DNA of 64,000 nt. Origin: Hydrangea macrophylla (Eukaryota; Streptophyta; Magnoliopsida; Cornales; Hydrangeaceae). How positions within the stretch are numbered: the stretch's first letter is position 1; the number at the start of each line of letters is the position of its first letter. Shown piece after piece: positions 11,786 to 24,844 of this stretch. Under the pieces are notes generated by a model that was not told the origin of the DNA, made no database searches, and saw only the letters and a program-made list of their open reading frames with translations. The stretch covers positions 106,979,580 through 107,043,579 of the forward strand of contig CM066983.1 of the NCBI GenBank assembly GCA_033977485.1, in the 5' to 3' direction. The position numbers were made by a program, and so were the translations under genes.

Positions 11786-11812
<27 letters not shown>
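11786..11812. repeat. GT microsatellite in the Gypsy 5' LTR
   Basis: A run of about 13 GT units. Similar TG runs occur at 13800-13826 and 17390-17408 within the same element. Confidence 0.85.
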
Positions 11813-13204
11813 CATGAGATGAAACTCTCATGTTATACAAAAATTTGTCGAAAATTTAAGGAAAAGAGAGAGACCTCGCAGAGCGAGAAAGGAGAAACTG
11901 TCACCGACGTAGTCTCTCTGTCATTCGTCTAATCCGCAAATCGAAGCTGTATTCGGACTCGTGGAGGTGAGATAATCGTTTCTATACCGTTAATTTATGT
12001 TTTAATCGTCATAATTTTGGTAGTTCATGTTAATCGGTGACACGCAGTTGCCGATTCTTGTAGGAATTTATCCAGGGTGAACTTTGGGCTATGATTTGGT
12101 GAAATTCTGCACTTCTTGGTTTAATTTGGGTAGATCTTGCTAGGGTGAGTTTTCTACACTAAATAATGATTGTGTTTAAATGTGTTCAAGGCTTCAATGA
12201 TGTTAGAGATAACAATTTATGCTTAGGAGCCATGAGAATGTCTTATTGTATTGATTGTTTATGCTTAGAAGTCATAGAGATGTTTACAATGTGAATTGCA
12301 TGTTAATCTTATGAATTGTGTGAGAAGTTGCTATGTTTATGGACTTATATGCTTATATGGTAATCAATGAGCACCGGGGAGATGATTTATTGTTGGGAGT
12401 AATAAGGGTGGTGAAGAGGAAGAATCTGAGAATACGGAAGTCCAAGGAATAGAAGTGGCCACGAGACATTGGAAGGGTCTTCGGGTCTGAATGAATCATT
12501 GAACCGGTGGTTCGGCGATTACGGATATGATTTATGTGTTAATTGTGGCATTGCACATGTTAAACATTTAATCATGTTTAGATTGCTCACTAAGTGTAAT
12601 GCTTAAGAAAATCATTTTCCTTTTCTGTTGTGGTAAATAACAACCACTGTAGGTACGGAGCAATACTCATAAAGGAAGTAACGTGCTTGGAAATGGGGGA
12701 GATATTTGGGACTTGTAGTTATGTATATAACTTGTGGCTAGAAGTCCTTGACTTGTGGTTGTAGTATTGGAGAGATTTGGAGCTAGTTTTGGGATTCTAT
12801 GACTCATGTGGTTAATGTATATTTGAAAAAACTTATGTAATTTTCTATGTTAATGTTTAATTTTTGGTAAGTTGTTGGATTTGGGCTTTCCAGCAAGTTC
12901 GGAAACGTGTCGCAAAATACTTCGTACATGTTTTGGTTTAAAAATCGGTTGGTTGTAAGATTCTTGAATACATTTTCCCGATAATCTTTGATACTTATGT
13001 TAGTTTTATCAAGAATGCAAATCAATGACTAATTTTGTTTCAAATGGGTTTGAATTTGTGTTTGTTCTAGTTGTAATGGTGTTTTACATGTTTATTTGAT
13101 GTTTGAAGGCATCTAGATATGTTTTGAAATGGTTTTGGAAGTGTCCATAAGATTTGGTTTGGTTTTGGCATGGTTTAGAACTTGTAGAACAGTGGAAATC
13201 TGCT

Positions 13205-13325
13205 AAAAATCAAGTTCTGCAGAATCCGGATTGATCCGGGTCTTATGCAGATTGATCCGGTGCACTTGGAGGAACCAGAAATTCCATTCTGCTAAAACCG
13301 GATCGATTCAATTTTGGGCGGATTG
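13205..13325. repeat. CCGGATCGATCCGG-type cassette in the Gypsy LTR
   Basis: Four to five variants of a self-complementary 14-mer related to CCGGATCGATCCGG, spaced 15-60 bases, about 320-430 bases from the 3' end of the 5' LTR. The counterpart in the 3' LTR is at 17195-17300. Confidence 0.7.
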
Positions 13326-13878
13326 ATCCGCAGGTTTGTTTCCAGCCAGACAGACTTTTACGAAAATGGGGCATAATTCTTTCTAGGAAATTCGGATTTG
13401 CGCGTCAATTTTTTGCATTGGATCCGGGATTCAAACACCTATCTTTTGATATAAAATTTGCTATACTTTATTAATGACCATTTTACCCTTGAGGCTATTT
13501 TGTCACAGTAGAGTTCTTTTATGTTGTTAAACATATGTGTTCCTTAGTAATTCGCATGTTTATTTGCTAGTTAGTATAATTGAGCGCTTATAGTATTGTA
13601 ACACGTATCCTAATCCGCACAAGGTGGGTTGGGGTGTGACAATTTTTGGTATCAGAGCAATAGACTAGAGCCTTTGGGGACAAGAGACGTACGACGCGTA
13701 GTGTGCACACAACGACACGTAGCTACATGATCATGCATACACGTTTACTTAACATGCTTTAAATGTTGATTAGCATGTCATGTGTTTCTTAAAAGTAAAG
13801 TGTGTGTGTGTGTGTGTGTGTGTGTATAATATAATGTGGTTGCCAGGCATAATGTATGGAGGTGACACTTCAAACTGA

Positions 13879-14716
13879 ATGGAACGGGTCGAAAGGGCAA
13901 TTGACGGGTTGGTGCGAATAGCAGAAACACGTGTGCTTGAGGAGAGACCGGTACAATCGAATCCAAATTCAAGGGAGGAAGTTGTTACCATCTCGAAATT
14001 TCATAAACAAAGGCCGACAACATTCCGTGGGGAGATTGACTCGATGAGAGCAAACTTCTGGATTATCGACATGGAATTTTTTTTTAAGGGTGTTACCGTG
14101 TACGGAGGGGCGGAAAGTTCTATTTGCCACCAACACATTAAAAGATGAGGCGCAAGATTGGTGGCGTACTAAGATGGGCCTGGGTCAACCAACTACTTGG
14201 GATTAATTCCTTGAGATATTTAATGAACAATATTTTTCGGAATCGTTTGGAGGCTAGAAAGCTCAATAATTTATGGAGTTGGTACAAGGGGGAAAGACAG
14301 TCCGAGAGTAATCAATGCAATTTACAAGTTTGGCAAGGTTTGCCGAGGATATTGTAACGACTGAGAAAGTGAAAGCGAAAAATATTATGGCTGGGCTTCG
14401 AAGTAATATACGGGGACGAGTGATAGTATTTCGACCTCAGACATACGTCAGGGCACTAGACATCGCCTCCATTTCCAAGAGAGATCTTGGGTTTACTTCA
14501 AACATACCACCACCACCAAGTCAACAAAGCAAGCAGATGGGATCAAGTCAGTTCAGTGGACAAGATGCCAAATGGCAGAGTCCGGGAGGTTTATCAGCTA
14601 GTAGTGGTAGTGGTTATGGTGGGAACAAACTGAGGTGTCCAACTTGTCAAAAATTTCATTGGGGAGGGTGCAATCAACTTCCAAACCCGATTACTTGTAA
14701 TATTTGTTGACAACTG
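13879..14716 (+). pseudogene. Gypsy gag, degraded
   Basis: The first ATG after the primer-binding site is at 13879. The capsid-type region is scattered over three frames (13879-14148, 14145-14357, 14315-14710), so at least two frameshifts are present. The frame reaching 14710 contains a proline/glutamine-rich linker and the first half of a CCHC knuckle (ITCNIC), where a TGA stop follows. A gag polyprotein would package the element RNA; this copy cannot make one. Confidence 0.85.
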
Positions 14717-14722
14717 GGACAT

Positions 14723-15379
14723 TTGGCAAGAAATTGTCCAAACCAGAACATAGATATGAAGGGTCGATGCTTTACTTGTAAGCAATTAGGATATCAAGCT
14801 AAGGATTGTCCAACCAAGCGTCAAGGAGCTTCCGATTCCGGTTCATACGTGGCTAGTGCCATTACACCGAGGACTACTCACCCTCCAAGGAGGAAGCAAA
14901 AGGAGGCAAGATCATATCAGCTCAGGCCGGGAGAGACCGCTTCTACCAATACCGTTGTCTCATGTATGGTTTTCATTTGCTCACATTTAGCAAATGTACT
15001 TATAGATTTGGGATCCACACACTCATTCGTATTGCACCACTTTGCTAATCACCTAGATAAACCATTAAAGTTTCTGGATTATGATTTATCTATTACAATA
15101 CCATTAGGGGTTCCGATGATTAGTTCAGGGGTGTTTAGAAAATGTGACATAAGTATAGGTGGTAAAAGTATAACAGTTGCTTTAGTACCATTAGTCGTTC
15201 AACACTTTGATGTTATATTGGGTATGGATTGGTTAGCGATTAATTATGCAAATATCAATTGTAACAATAAAGGGATAGTAGTTCGTATTCTGAATCAAGA
15301 TGTGTTTTATTTTCAAGGCAAGGGTGTTGTGTGTCACCGCCGTATATTGTGTCAGTTATTGAAGCACGTCGATTATTAA
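14723..15379 (+). pseudogene. Gypsy gag zinc knuckle and aspartic protease
   Basis: The frame opens inside the broken zinc knuckle and shows a second CCHC-like motif, CFTCKQLGYQAKDC, in which the family histidine is replaced by tyrosine. The protease follows near residue 90 with LIDLGSTHSFV, where the family has a DSG/DTG-type active site; the catalytic aspartate-serine pattern is altered (DLGST). ILGMDWLA is the conserved second protease block of plant Gypsy elements. Several key residues are lost, so it is inactive. Confidence 0.88.
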
Positions 15380-15536
15380 AGAAGGGTTGTTGGAAATGTT
15401 TGTATAGTATACTTGATACTAGAGGTTTAGATTTAAAACTTGAAAATATTCCGATAGTTTGTGAATTCCCAGATGTGTTTCCAAAGGAATTACCTAGTGT
15501 GTTGTTGAGCGAGAGATTGAATTTGGTATTGATGTT

Positions 15537-16300
15537 GTGTCGGGAACGCAACCTATTTCACGAGCACCATATCGAATGGCACCGGTTGAGTTGAAAGAGT
15601 TAAAGATTCAGTTGCAAGAGTTGCTAGACAAAGGTTTCATCCGGTCTAGTGTGTCTCCATGGGGTGCACCGGTATTATTTATGAAGAAGAAGGATGGTAC
15701 AATGTGTATGTGTATTGACTACCGAGAAATCAACAAGGTAACAATCGACAACAAATATCCGTTTCCGCATATCGATGACCTATTTGATCCGCTTCAAGGA
15801 GCTCAGGTATTTTCAAAGATAGACTTGAGATCAGGATATCACCATTTGAGAGTCAAAGTAGAGGATGTAGAAAAGACGACCTTTAGGACTCGATACGGAC
15901 ACTCTGAATTTATAGTGATGCCGTTTGGGAATACTAATGCGCCTGCCGCCTTCATAGATTTGATGAACCATGTGTCCAAATCGTACTTAGACGAGTTCGT
16001 GATAGTATTTATTGATGACATTCTCATTTACTCTAATAGTTCGGAGGAGCGCATGAGCAAAACTTGAGACTAGTTTTGCAACGACTTAGAAAGAAAGAGT
16101 TGTTTGGGAAATTGAAAAAGAGTGAGGTTTGGTTGACAAGTGTCACTTTTCTAGGACACGTGATTTCCAAGGAGGGTATCTCAGTAGACCCGCAGAAGAT
16201 TGAGGCCCTTGTGAATTGGTCAAGGCCAACTAACATGTCCGAGATTCAAAGTTTCTTGGGGTTAGCCGGAAGTCGACGGAGAGTTTGGCTTATATTCTAA
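15537..16300 (+). pseudogene. Gypsy reverse transcriptase, degraded
   Basis: The frame at 15537-16067 has the ordered Ty3/Gypsy RT blocks: [16 protein letters not shown], the DYREINK block, [15 protein letters not shown], the MPFGNTNAP block and FIDDILIYS, which carries the catalytic DD pair. A frame change near 16064 moves the C-terminal end to 16064-16300, including VTFLGHVISKEGI and IQSFLGLAG. RNase H is essentially missing after that point. The order and wording are typical of Del/Tekay chromoviruses. Confidence 0.93.
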
Positions 16301-16835
16301 TGGGGCAAGAGAAGTTAATACAAGAATTTGAACGCATGAGACTTAAAGTAATTCCTAAAATTGAAAGTGGTTTAATGTTTGCGATTGGTCCACAACCGAG
16401 TTTAATTAGTGAAATCAAGACTAATCAGCTTCTGGATCCATAATTCAAGAAGATGGTAGATGAATTACCTGAGGGGAAAAGGCCATAATATAGTTTTCAA
16501 GCTGGTGTTCTGAGGTACATCAATCGATTATGTGTTCCCAAGGTTGGAGATTTAAGAGACAGACTTATGCAGGATGTTATCAATACCAAATATTCAGTAC
16601 ATCCGGGTAGTAGCAAGATGTACAGAGATTTATGAGAAATTTATTGGTGGAGTGGTATGAAACGAGAAGTCGCAGAATTCGTCACTAAGTGCATGACTTG
16701 TCAAAAAGTGAAAATAGAACATCAGCGACTCGGGGGAGAACTAATCCTTTTAGAGATACCAGAGTGGAAGTGGGAGCATATCACGATGGATTTTGTATCG
16801 AGATTCCCAAGATCTACAAAGTCAAATGATAGTAA
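16300..16835 (+). pseudogene. Gypsy integrase N-terminus, truncated
   Basis: After a short frameless part, the frame from 16657 encodes the HHCC zinc-binding domain end (CMTCQKVKIEHQ) and the start of the catalytic core (WKWEHITMDFVSRFP, with the first catalytic Asp). It stops abruptly at 16835, where LTR sequence begins mid-way. The second Asp, the Glu and any chromodomain are deleted. Confidence 0.88.
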
Positions 16836-17636
16836 ATTGTTGGATTTGGGCTTTCCGGCAAGTTCGGAAATGTGCCACAAATACTTCGTACATGTTTTTG
16901 TTTAAAAATTGGTCGGTTGTAAGATTCTTGAATACATTTTTTCGATAATCTTTGATACTTATGTTAGTTTGATCAAGAATGCAATTCAATGACTTAATTT
17001 GTTTCAAATGGGGTTGAATTTGTGTTTGTTGTAGTTGTAATGGTGTTTCACATGTTTATTTGATGTTTGAAGGCATCTAGATATGTTTTGAAATAGTTTT
17101 GGAAGTGTCCATAAGGTTTGGTTTGGTTTGGTTTTGGCATGGTTTAGAACTTGTAGATCAGGTGAAATCTGCTAAAAACCAAGTTCTGCATAATCCGGAT
17201 TGATCCGGGTCTTGTGCGGATCGATCTGGAGCACCTGGACCAGAAATTCCATTCTGCTAAAACCGGATCGATCCGGTTTTGGACAGATCAATCCTCAGGT
17301 TTGTTTCCAGCCAGACGGCTTTTACGAAAATGGACATAACTCTTTCTAGGAAATTTGGATTCACACGCCATTTTTTTGTTCTTTTTGTGTGTGTGTGTGT
17401 GTGTGTGTTGGATTCGGGACTCAAAGACTTATCTTTTGGTTTAAAATTTGCTATACTTTATTAATGGTCATTTTGCCCTTGAGGCTGTTTTGTCACAATA
17501 GAGTTCTTGTATGTTGTTAAACATATGTGTTCCTTAGTAATTCACATGTTTCTTTGCTAGTTAGTATAGTTGAGCGCTTGTAGCATTGTTACTCGTGTCC
17601 TAATCCGCACGAGGCAGGTTGGGGTGTGACATTTTG

Positions 17637-18168
17637 TGTCCAAAGCTTTATTAATATTGTTAGTGGAATATGTTTGTAAGCTTTTGTGTCCAAAGCTTTA
17701 TTAATATTATTATTACTACACCCACCAACGATCCAACCGTTAAAATTGTTAGGAACCTCGCCTTGGGTTTGTATATATACTATAGTTCTACTCTTTGAAC
17801 TACGAGACATCACAAGAACATCCATATTAATTCTAAATTTTCAATTAACAAAATTCCTCTAATATGTTAACCAGTCCTCTTTTTCCGACCCAACAGAAAT
17901 GTTAACTAGTCTTAAAAAAATTAACATTTTTTTTAATCAAAAGACTGAACAAAAGCTCAAAAGGACATGGAAAGATCCTTACACAAACATTCAACAATAA
18001 AAGGAGGGAAAGCATTTAACCAAATTCTGTGGCCTAACATAGTAGCATGGCGATTTTTGTTAATGCTATAACAATATTAAATGACCAATAGACATTGGGC
18101 AGTAATAAGGATCGCAACTTCCCATGTGTGAAGCTAAATCTTAGCCGTCCGATTATTATTTTATCTAA
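17637..18168. other. Intergenic: fold-back arm copies, then nothing recognised
   Basis: The first 70 bases are the duplicated right arm of the split fold-back. The rest is AT-rich with no ORF of substance or recognised repeat, ending in the TSD of the next solo LTR. Confidence 0.6.
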
Positions 18169-21100
18169 ATAGCTGTTACGCCCCGGAACCAACAAGGTGG
18201 TCCCAGGTCACGTGGCACGCCATCGAGGCTTACCAACACTGATTAAAGTTCCCAAATGACCTTAAATAAAAGTTTTGCTCCAAGAAAACCAACTTCCAAA
18301 AAGTTTTCCAAAGGTTATATTAAACACGTGCCCAAACACGCCTTAACGAGTTTTGTTTTCAAAAGTAACAATTCCGTAGGTCAAAGGGTCCCCAAAGTTA
18401 CCCCCATACCTAATTAGAGGTTGATCCGAACATTGGAAGAAGGAGTTTAAAGTTTTTGACTGGGGGCATTTCGCCCGGTCGAACTGCCCCGTTCGACCGG
18501 TCGAATGGGGTTTGGGCAGAACCCAACCTCCAAAATACCGTATTCACAATTGTCGGCGCTTTTTCACAAACGCCGTTAATTACCGGTGCTTCTCTAATAA
18601 ACGTCGTTAATTCCTGGCACTTCCCCACAAACGCCGTTAATAAAATAATACTCATTTTACCAAAAAAACCAAACTAAACAAAACTATTTCAAACCAAATC
18701 ATTTCAACCCAAAGCCATTTCAAAAGCTTTGATAACCATTTTAAGATCTTGTCCAAACATACAAACCATTTATACAATAAACCATAGACCCCCAGATTAC
18801 AAGTATCAAAAGTATAAGCTTTACACGTCTCGGCAAACAAGGTCCGAAGATGAACCAAGTGCCATACTCGCATAGATAACAAGTCTTATTACAAGCCGCA
18901 CGGTTAAACAACCGGCATAAGTTAAACATCTATTACAAACATGATACAAATTCTATAAACATAAGGAGCTTCCGGTCTTTCCTCGCCTCATTACCCGCGA
19001 TTCTCTCATCCAATCCTTGCCCCTGAATGGTTATTTATATAACCACATATATATGGATTTCTTTGAGCTAACGCTTAGTGAATAATATAAATCAATCATA
19101 CAGATGACAAATATGTTCCAATCCATCATAATACATAACTATTGGTCCCTAGGGAATAAGTGCACATTCACCGATCCAAAGTCTTAAGACTCAACCATGA
19201 CCCATGCCCCTTCGACATGTAGCCTTAATGGCTTTCTCGGCAAGTGATCGTCATCACTACTAATCCCCCCCCTTCGAGAGGACGTCTCACGGTGAATTAG
19301 CGCAAATTCCCCTTTAACCCACATAGGCATATAAACATACTCATTTAACACATATCATCATGCTTTTCATTCCAACATACTTTGGGCCTACTTTACACAT
19401 GAGTTTTGCCAAAAATGAACTACACATGGTATCTATATAAAGTTCCTAGCATATCAAATGCATTAAACCATAGAACCATCCAAAATTCAAGATTAATATA
19501 ACTCACCTCAAACGATTTACGCTCTTAAACGCTAATCCAAGGAAAACCCAAGCACAAGGAACGTGCAGTAATTCTTCTAATACAATTCCTATTGATCAAA
19601 AATCCGATTATCAATTTTTTTTTTATGAAAATTCTAGAAAATGAGTTTTCGAAAAAAACTTAACCAAACAAGGCCTAATAGGTATCAAAACGTCGGCCTT
19701 ACCTCGAAGAGTTCAAATACGGAATTTGGTGAAAAACAAGCGGACGAATGGTTGTCGTTTGGCATCGAGAAGCTCGAAGCAATCAAATCCCCCTTTGGCC
19801 TCTTTCTTGAAATTTAGGTTAAATTTTATAAAATTATGAAAGTCATCTCTAACTATATATATAGGCAACACTTCCAGAAATTGTGTTTACCTCCCCACGA
19901 GCTTTCAAAACTCGTAATCAGTCTCTAAAACATTCTACATAGCTAATGCATAGCTTTAGGAGTGAAACCTCAAAATTATAAAGGTTTTGCGACTAAGTTC
20001 CGTTTGGTTGCTAAAACGCAAGTTTCTACATGATTTTACGAAATTGATAATTAGCTTACTAATTATGCAACGTGTTCAATTTCGTCCTCATCAGGTATCC
20101 AATGATTCCGATGATGCGCTATCAATAATATAATAATTAATTATATTCTCATATGCCTATATAAATATTTAAGCACATAATTATGAATTATTATTATTTT
20201 CCCAACTGATCTCGTCAAAATCAAGATATAAAAGTATGCTTATTTATGCTTTACTTTCGAAAGATTTGTAGTGTGGAAGTAAAGGTCGAACCCACAGAGA
20301 TTGTTAATTTTAATCCTTTAATTACTAAAATCGAATCTATTTAGTTATAAGTAAATCGAAAGTTTGATTGATTGATGATTTGATTATCACTACTAATTAA
20401 ACTATGAAATTAAACTTATGGAATTATGAAAATAAATTCTAGAATTAAATCTAAGTAGACTAGTATGCTAAATTAAAAATTGGTTTAAATATGAATAGAT
20501 GAGGTCTAGGATTACAAATCCACCACTAACTATGCATCGGGGGTCTAGACTTTCTATTCTAAGTTCTATGTTCGGATAGTCACGATCTATTGTAGCTACA
20601 AGCCCAACAGTATCAACAAGAAGGTATTGTTAGTTCAACCTAAGCATAATTCATCTATGGTTCACATGAATTATCTACCTATAACTAGGGTGTAGCATAA
20701 CTCATCTTTCCTAAGCATGGATTATAAAAGATGTAAACATCACAATCACATAAGCACTATTGCATGTAAATACTTCTATCAATCACAGAAATCAAGGACT
20801 ATTGAGTTCAATGAGCATAAGAAAAAATCTAAGACAAGAATAGATCCAAAATACTCTTGATTGTTATCATTAAAAATTGATTATATATAAATAATCCACC
20901 AACATACAATCACTATCCAATACATAAAATCCTAGAATAAGAAAGCATAGAAATTACCCCTTTACATAGCTAGGATTTCATTGAAACCCTAGATTAGGAG
21001 TTTAATTGCACATGGTAGATGAAAGCACGAAGATTGAGTTGACGATAGCCATTAGAGACCTTCAAGCTTGCTCTTCTCCTTCCTCTTGCCTTCAAAAGTC

Positions 21101-21699
21101 TTCAATGAATGAATGTGTCCCCCTCCTTTTGATTTAGAATGAGATATATATAGTTATAAAGAGAGTATGACGGTTTTCCTAAACCTAATCTCACTAAAAA
21201 CTCCTAAAAATTACATTCTGGACGTAATTGAACGATTTCGTCCACGTAGGAGTCTTCAGCACTCCAAAATATGCGTTTTATATTTTCTGTACGGATCGCG
21301 CGAGGGCGTAAATTGGGAGGTCGCGCGAGCGGGCCGCGCGAGAGATTTATGGGATTTCGTGCGAGCGGACGGCTCGCGCGATAGGCTTTTTCCAGCTTCT
21401 TTCTACTTGCTTTTTCTCCTTATTTAACCTGGAATCCTTGCTTTCTTCTAAATCTTGCCATAAAGTGGAAAACGAAGTAAAATTATACAAAAACAGGATA
21501 AAAACGACTAACAAATGTGAATTAAGACGTATAATTAGGATTTGTTCTCTCCCGATCACACCCCCAAACCTACATTTTGCTAGTCCTCGAGCAAAAAGAA
21601 AAGAAAAATAACTCTACTAATAATAAAAATCCATAATCCATTTTCGTATGGATAACGATTGCACTTAGCTTGTGCAACAGGCCTTTTAAACCTCTAGGT

Positions 21700-23017
21700 T
21701 GTTAGGGATATATATTAAAAGCCATGCTTTATGTAGTTGATTTATTATTCATTTAATAAAATAAGTTAATCCATTTTTTGTGAGAATCTATGTGGGCAAT
21801 GCTTGTATTATATTATTTATTTAATATTATGCATGTGTGTCTCTCATTCTATATAGTAGGTGGTTTGGTGTGTAGAGTTCGGCTTACACACGGAAGATCA
21901 GGCCATCAGATATTATAGAATGTAAGATTTTGGTTTACAGTCTTAGATGGGATTGCACACACCATCGGTAGGACTGCAGCATGGTGTTGTAGTAGGTTTA
22001 TCTTGACTACGGAAAACGGTATAGTTTCAACTCACTATGCTGGTACACTCTGTGTATTAAACAGGACTGACTTGGGGGTAATTATCTTTATACTGACTTA
22101 TAAGATAATTAATACCTCATGGCTATTATGAGTGCTTATGCTCTAAATCCTAAGTTAATTTGTAGACACGTACATTTGATACACTTTGATCCCTAAAAGG
22201 GTGAGATCCTTAAATGGGTCAATATCTCATTGGATTGGGTGGCAATATTAATTGTGTGGTGGATATTAATTAATGATGGAATCCATGTCTCAATTTTGGG
22301 ATTGATGATATCCCCTTGAGAAAGCTTATAAGTTTTGATTATGTCAAACCCTGTAGGTGGATTTTGTATCCGACATATCAGATAAGTTAAGCAGAGGATC
22401 TCAAGGAATTTTAAGAAATTAATTAAATATGATTGTCAGTAATTATATTTAATTAATGGATATCTGTAATCTTAACATGGGGAGATAATAAGCATTTAAT
22501 AACATGGAGCTCGAAATATATTTTTGAGATAAGGGTAAGAGTGCAATTATAATTCTTTAGTGGTATGAATTATAATTTATGGAAATCAGAATCTGATTCA
22601 GTTCGAATTAGGGTTTCCTAATTCCATAAGGAAGCCTATTCCTTATTGACTTCTTATGGTCCCTATCGTAGCCTATATATATGCTGCTTTGGCTCTCTCC
22701 TCGGTTAACGTTTTTCTATATAGAGAATTATAACTCGGAATAGAAAATAGAGCGTAAAAGAGGGAGAGCAGAAAACAGAAAGGATTTCGAAAGAGCCCAC
22801 ACTCAGTTCGATATTCTGGCAGCAAAGGAATACGGTAGAAGATCGTGAGCTGTTATCGAGCCCGTGTTCTCGATTCGTCTACTACAGTAATCCGTTTTAG
22901 CAGTTTAAGGTAACCCTAGTTCCGCCCTTGTAGGGTTATTGTAGTTTTCACGTAATTTTTTTGCAGTACCAACTTATACGCGCTTTCAATGGATTCTGGG
23001 AACACAATTTCTTAACA
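21700..23017 (+). mobile_element. Solo LTR, probably Copia, inside the tRNA-Asp-primed element
   Basis: Begins TGTTAGGGATATAT, ends AATTTCTTAACA, 1318 bases, with the perfect 5-bp TSD TAGGT at 21695-21699 and 23018-23022. A promoter-like TATATATATGC at about 22673 is followed by a GAGAGC-rich leader. No primer-binding site or interior is present. The Copia assignment rests only on LTR style. Confidence 0.85.
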
Positions 23018-23022
23018 TAGGT

Positions 23023-24844
23023 GTCCCTAGTCGGACGAGTGAAGTCTTGTGAGGGTTCTCATCAACAAGTCACCCACAACCATCTTTATTAATTTTGTAA
23101 AATAAAAATTTTATTCAAAATTTAAATATTTCAATGTCAACATCCTTCCTTGATAAAATCAAATTCAAATAAAACTTTAAATTATCAAAAGTAAAACAAT
23201 CGTACGCCTTCCTACATTATGAAAATAATCCGAAAACATATATCAACAGAATCAATAGAATATATCGAAGACTCGCATGTGTGTGAATTAGTAGTCAAGT
23301 GGATGTACGGCAACTATGAACTTGAAATATAAATCGGATAACTATCTAGTGATGCTTCGACTACAAAGCTCACGTTGTGAATTACACTCTAAAATGAAAT
23401 CACTCGGAAACAGGTGTAATTATTCGAGTATATGCGAGGAGGATAATTCTATACAAAGCAACAAATCTCGCATATGACATGGAACAACGTATAACACGAC
23501 AGACAAGATAGTCTCATGAATAGATATCGATTGTCAAGTAAATATCACTACCACCATGCTTTTATTCCTTTTATCTATCGGTTCCATATTCAAATTATGT
23601 TTCCATAGAATCAACTAGGACTTTACAAGGGTTGTAATGTTGGTCAAGGGTTATAGTTAAAAAAAGAAAAGTAAAAGGAATTCAAAATGTCCTTGAGTAA
23701 ATAGAAATAGCTGTAATCTTTATAATGCAAGGGCTTTACTACAACGACTTTTTATTATTTTTTTCATATTTCTTTTTCAAGGGATCTATCTCTTTTTTTT
23801 CAATCCTTCTTTTAACATCTTCTATTTTCTATATATATCCATGTTTTTTTATAATGCCTTTTCTACTCAATTCTCCTCTTTACACGAGTCGTATTAGCCC
23901 AATTTCTTTATGTAAAACTATTCCTCAACTACTCTTGGACATGGGTTAGGTAACATTTAATAGTGGCGAACTCCATATCGGAGTAAAAGGTTTAATAAAA
24001 GGCTCAAAAAGGGTTAACAAGGGATATAAAATATTTGTATTCGGTAGGCCAAAGGTCAAAGGGGTTTATTAAAACAGATGGTCTTATATCATTTTCTAGA
24101 GTCACGTGATTCTTCAATGTTATGATATAAAAGGAAATAGATTATTCTTCTTCTTTATATATATATATATATATGTTAAACATGATAATTACAATACTAA
24201 CTCGACTTTCAATCAAAATAAAGAATATTGAGACTAATCAACAAAATAATGTGCTATGTCAATGAGATTCGAATAACGTAATAAAACCCTAAAAAAGAAT
24301 GAAAGGCTTGAAATCTCACCGGGTTTTAGTCTCCACAATATTACTATTTAAAAATCCAAATTATATTATAGTTCAATGTCAATATGTATCCGTATGACTA
24401 CGTGTCATGCAAAAAGATATGCAAATATAAGATATGAAACAATGATTCTAATGACATATAGTTCTCAAGACATACCTTCATAGTTTCGGTAGACATTGGA
24501 TTACATACTCTCTTAATTTCAAAATTTCAATGAAATCGAATTACGATAGGAAGTAACGCAACATTGAACAATCTTAAGGAAACTTAAGAAAAGAAAGTCG
24601 TAGTTTATTTATTAAAAGAACTACTAGAATAAAATGTTTTATAGGTTTTCAGTTTTCTTATTATTGTATCTTTACAACGAATAAATGAAAGTAAATAAAT
24701 AACGAACTCCTAAAACAAAATATCTACTAAAATGAATGAACAAACTGAACATAAAAGAAACAAAATAAAAGAACGAATAAAAGAATAACAAATAAACGAA
24801 AAACTATCCATATACTCTCCCCCAAACCAAATCACCGCATGTCC
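23023..24844. other. Interior of the tRNA-Asp-primed element, no domain seen
   Basis: AT-rich, with only short frames. Nothing resembles protease, RT, RNase H or integrase on either strand. A TA microsatellite lies at about 24157-24174. On the minus strand this is the region downstream of the 247-codon ORF. Confidence 0.6.

Larger units (their letters stand above)
11248..17631 (+). mobile_element. Internally deleted Ty3/Gypsy (Del/Tekay-type) element
   Basis: Flanked by the 5-bp TSD TTTTG at 11243-11247 and 17632-17636. The 5' LTR runs 11248-13641 (TGTAACACCC to GGGGTGTGACA). The initiator-Met primer-binding site TGGTATCAGAGC is at 13647-13658. The interior (about 13660-16835) holds degraded gag, protease, RT and the start of integrase in normal Gypsy order. 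The 3' LTR is represented only by its last 800 bases (16836-17631), so the rest of integrase and two-thirds of the LTR are deleted. The surviving LTR part matches 12871-13641. Confidence 0.92.
11194..17708. mobile_element. Fold-back element split by the Gypsy insertion
   Basis: The left arm (11194-11229, including AAGCTTCGGACATAAAAAC) is complementary to a right arm that begins at 11233 with GTTTGTAAGCTTTTG. That arm resumes after the Gypsy element at 17632 with TTTTGTGTCCAAAGCTTT. A second copy of the right arm follows at 17672-17708. So a hairpin-forming MITE existed first and the LTR element landed in its right arm. Confidence 0.65.
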
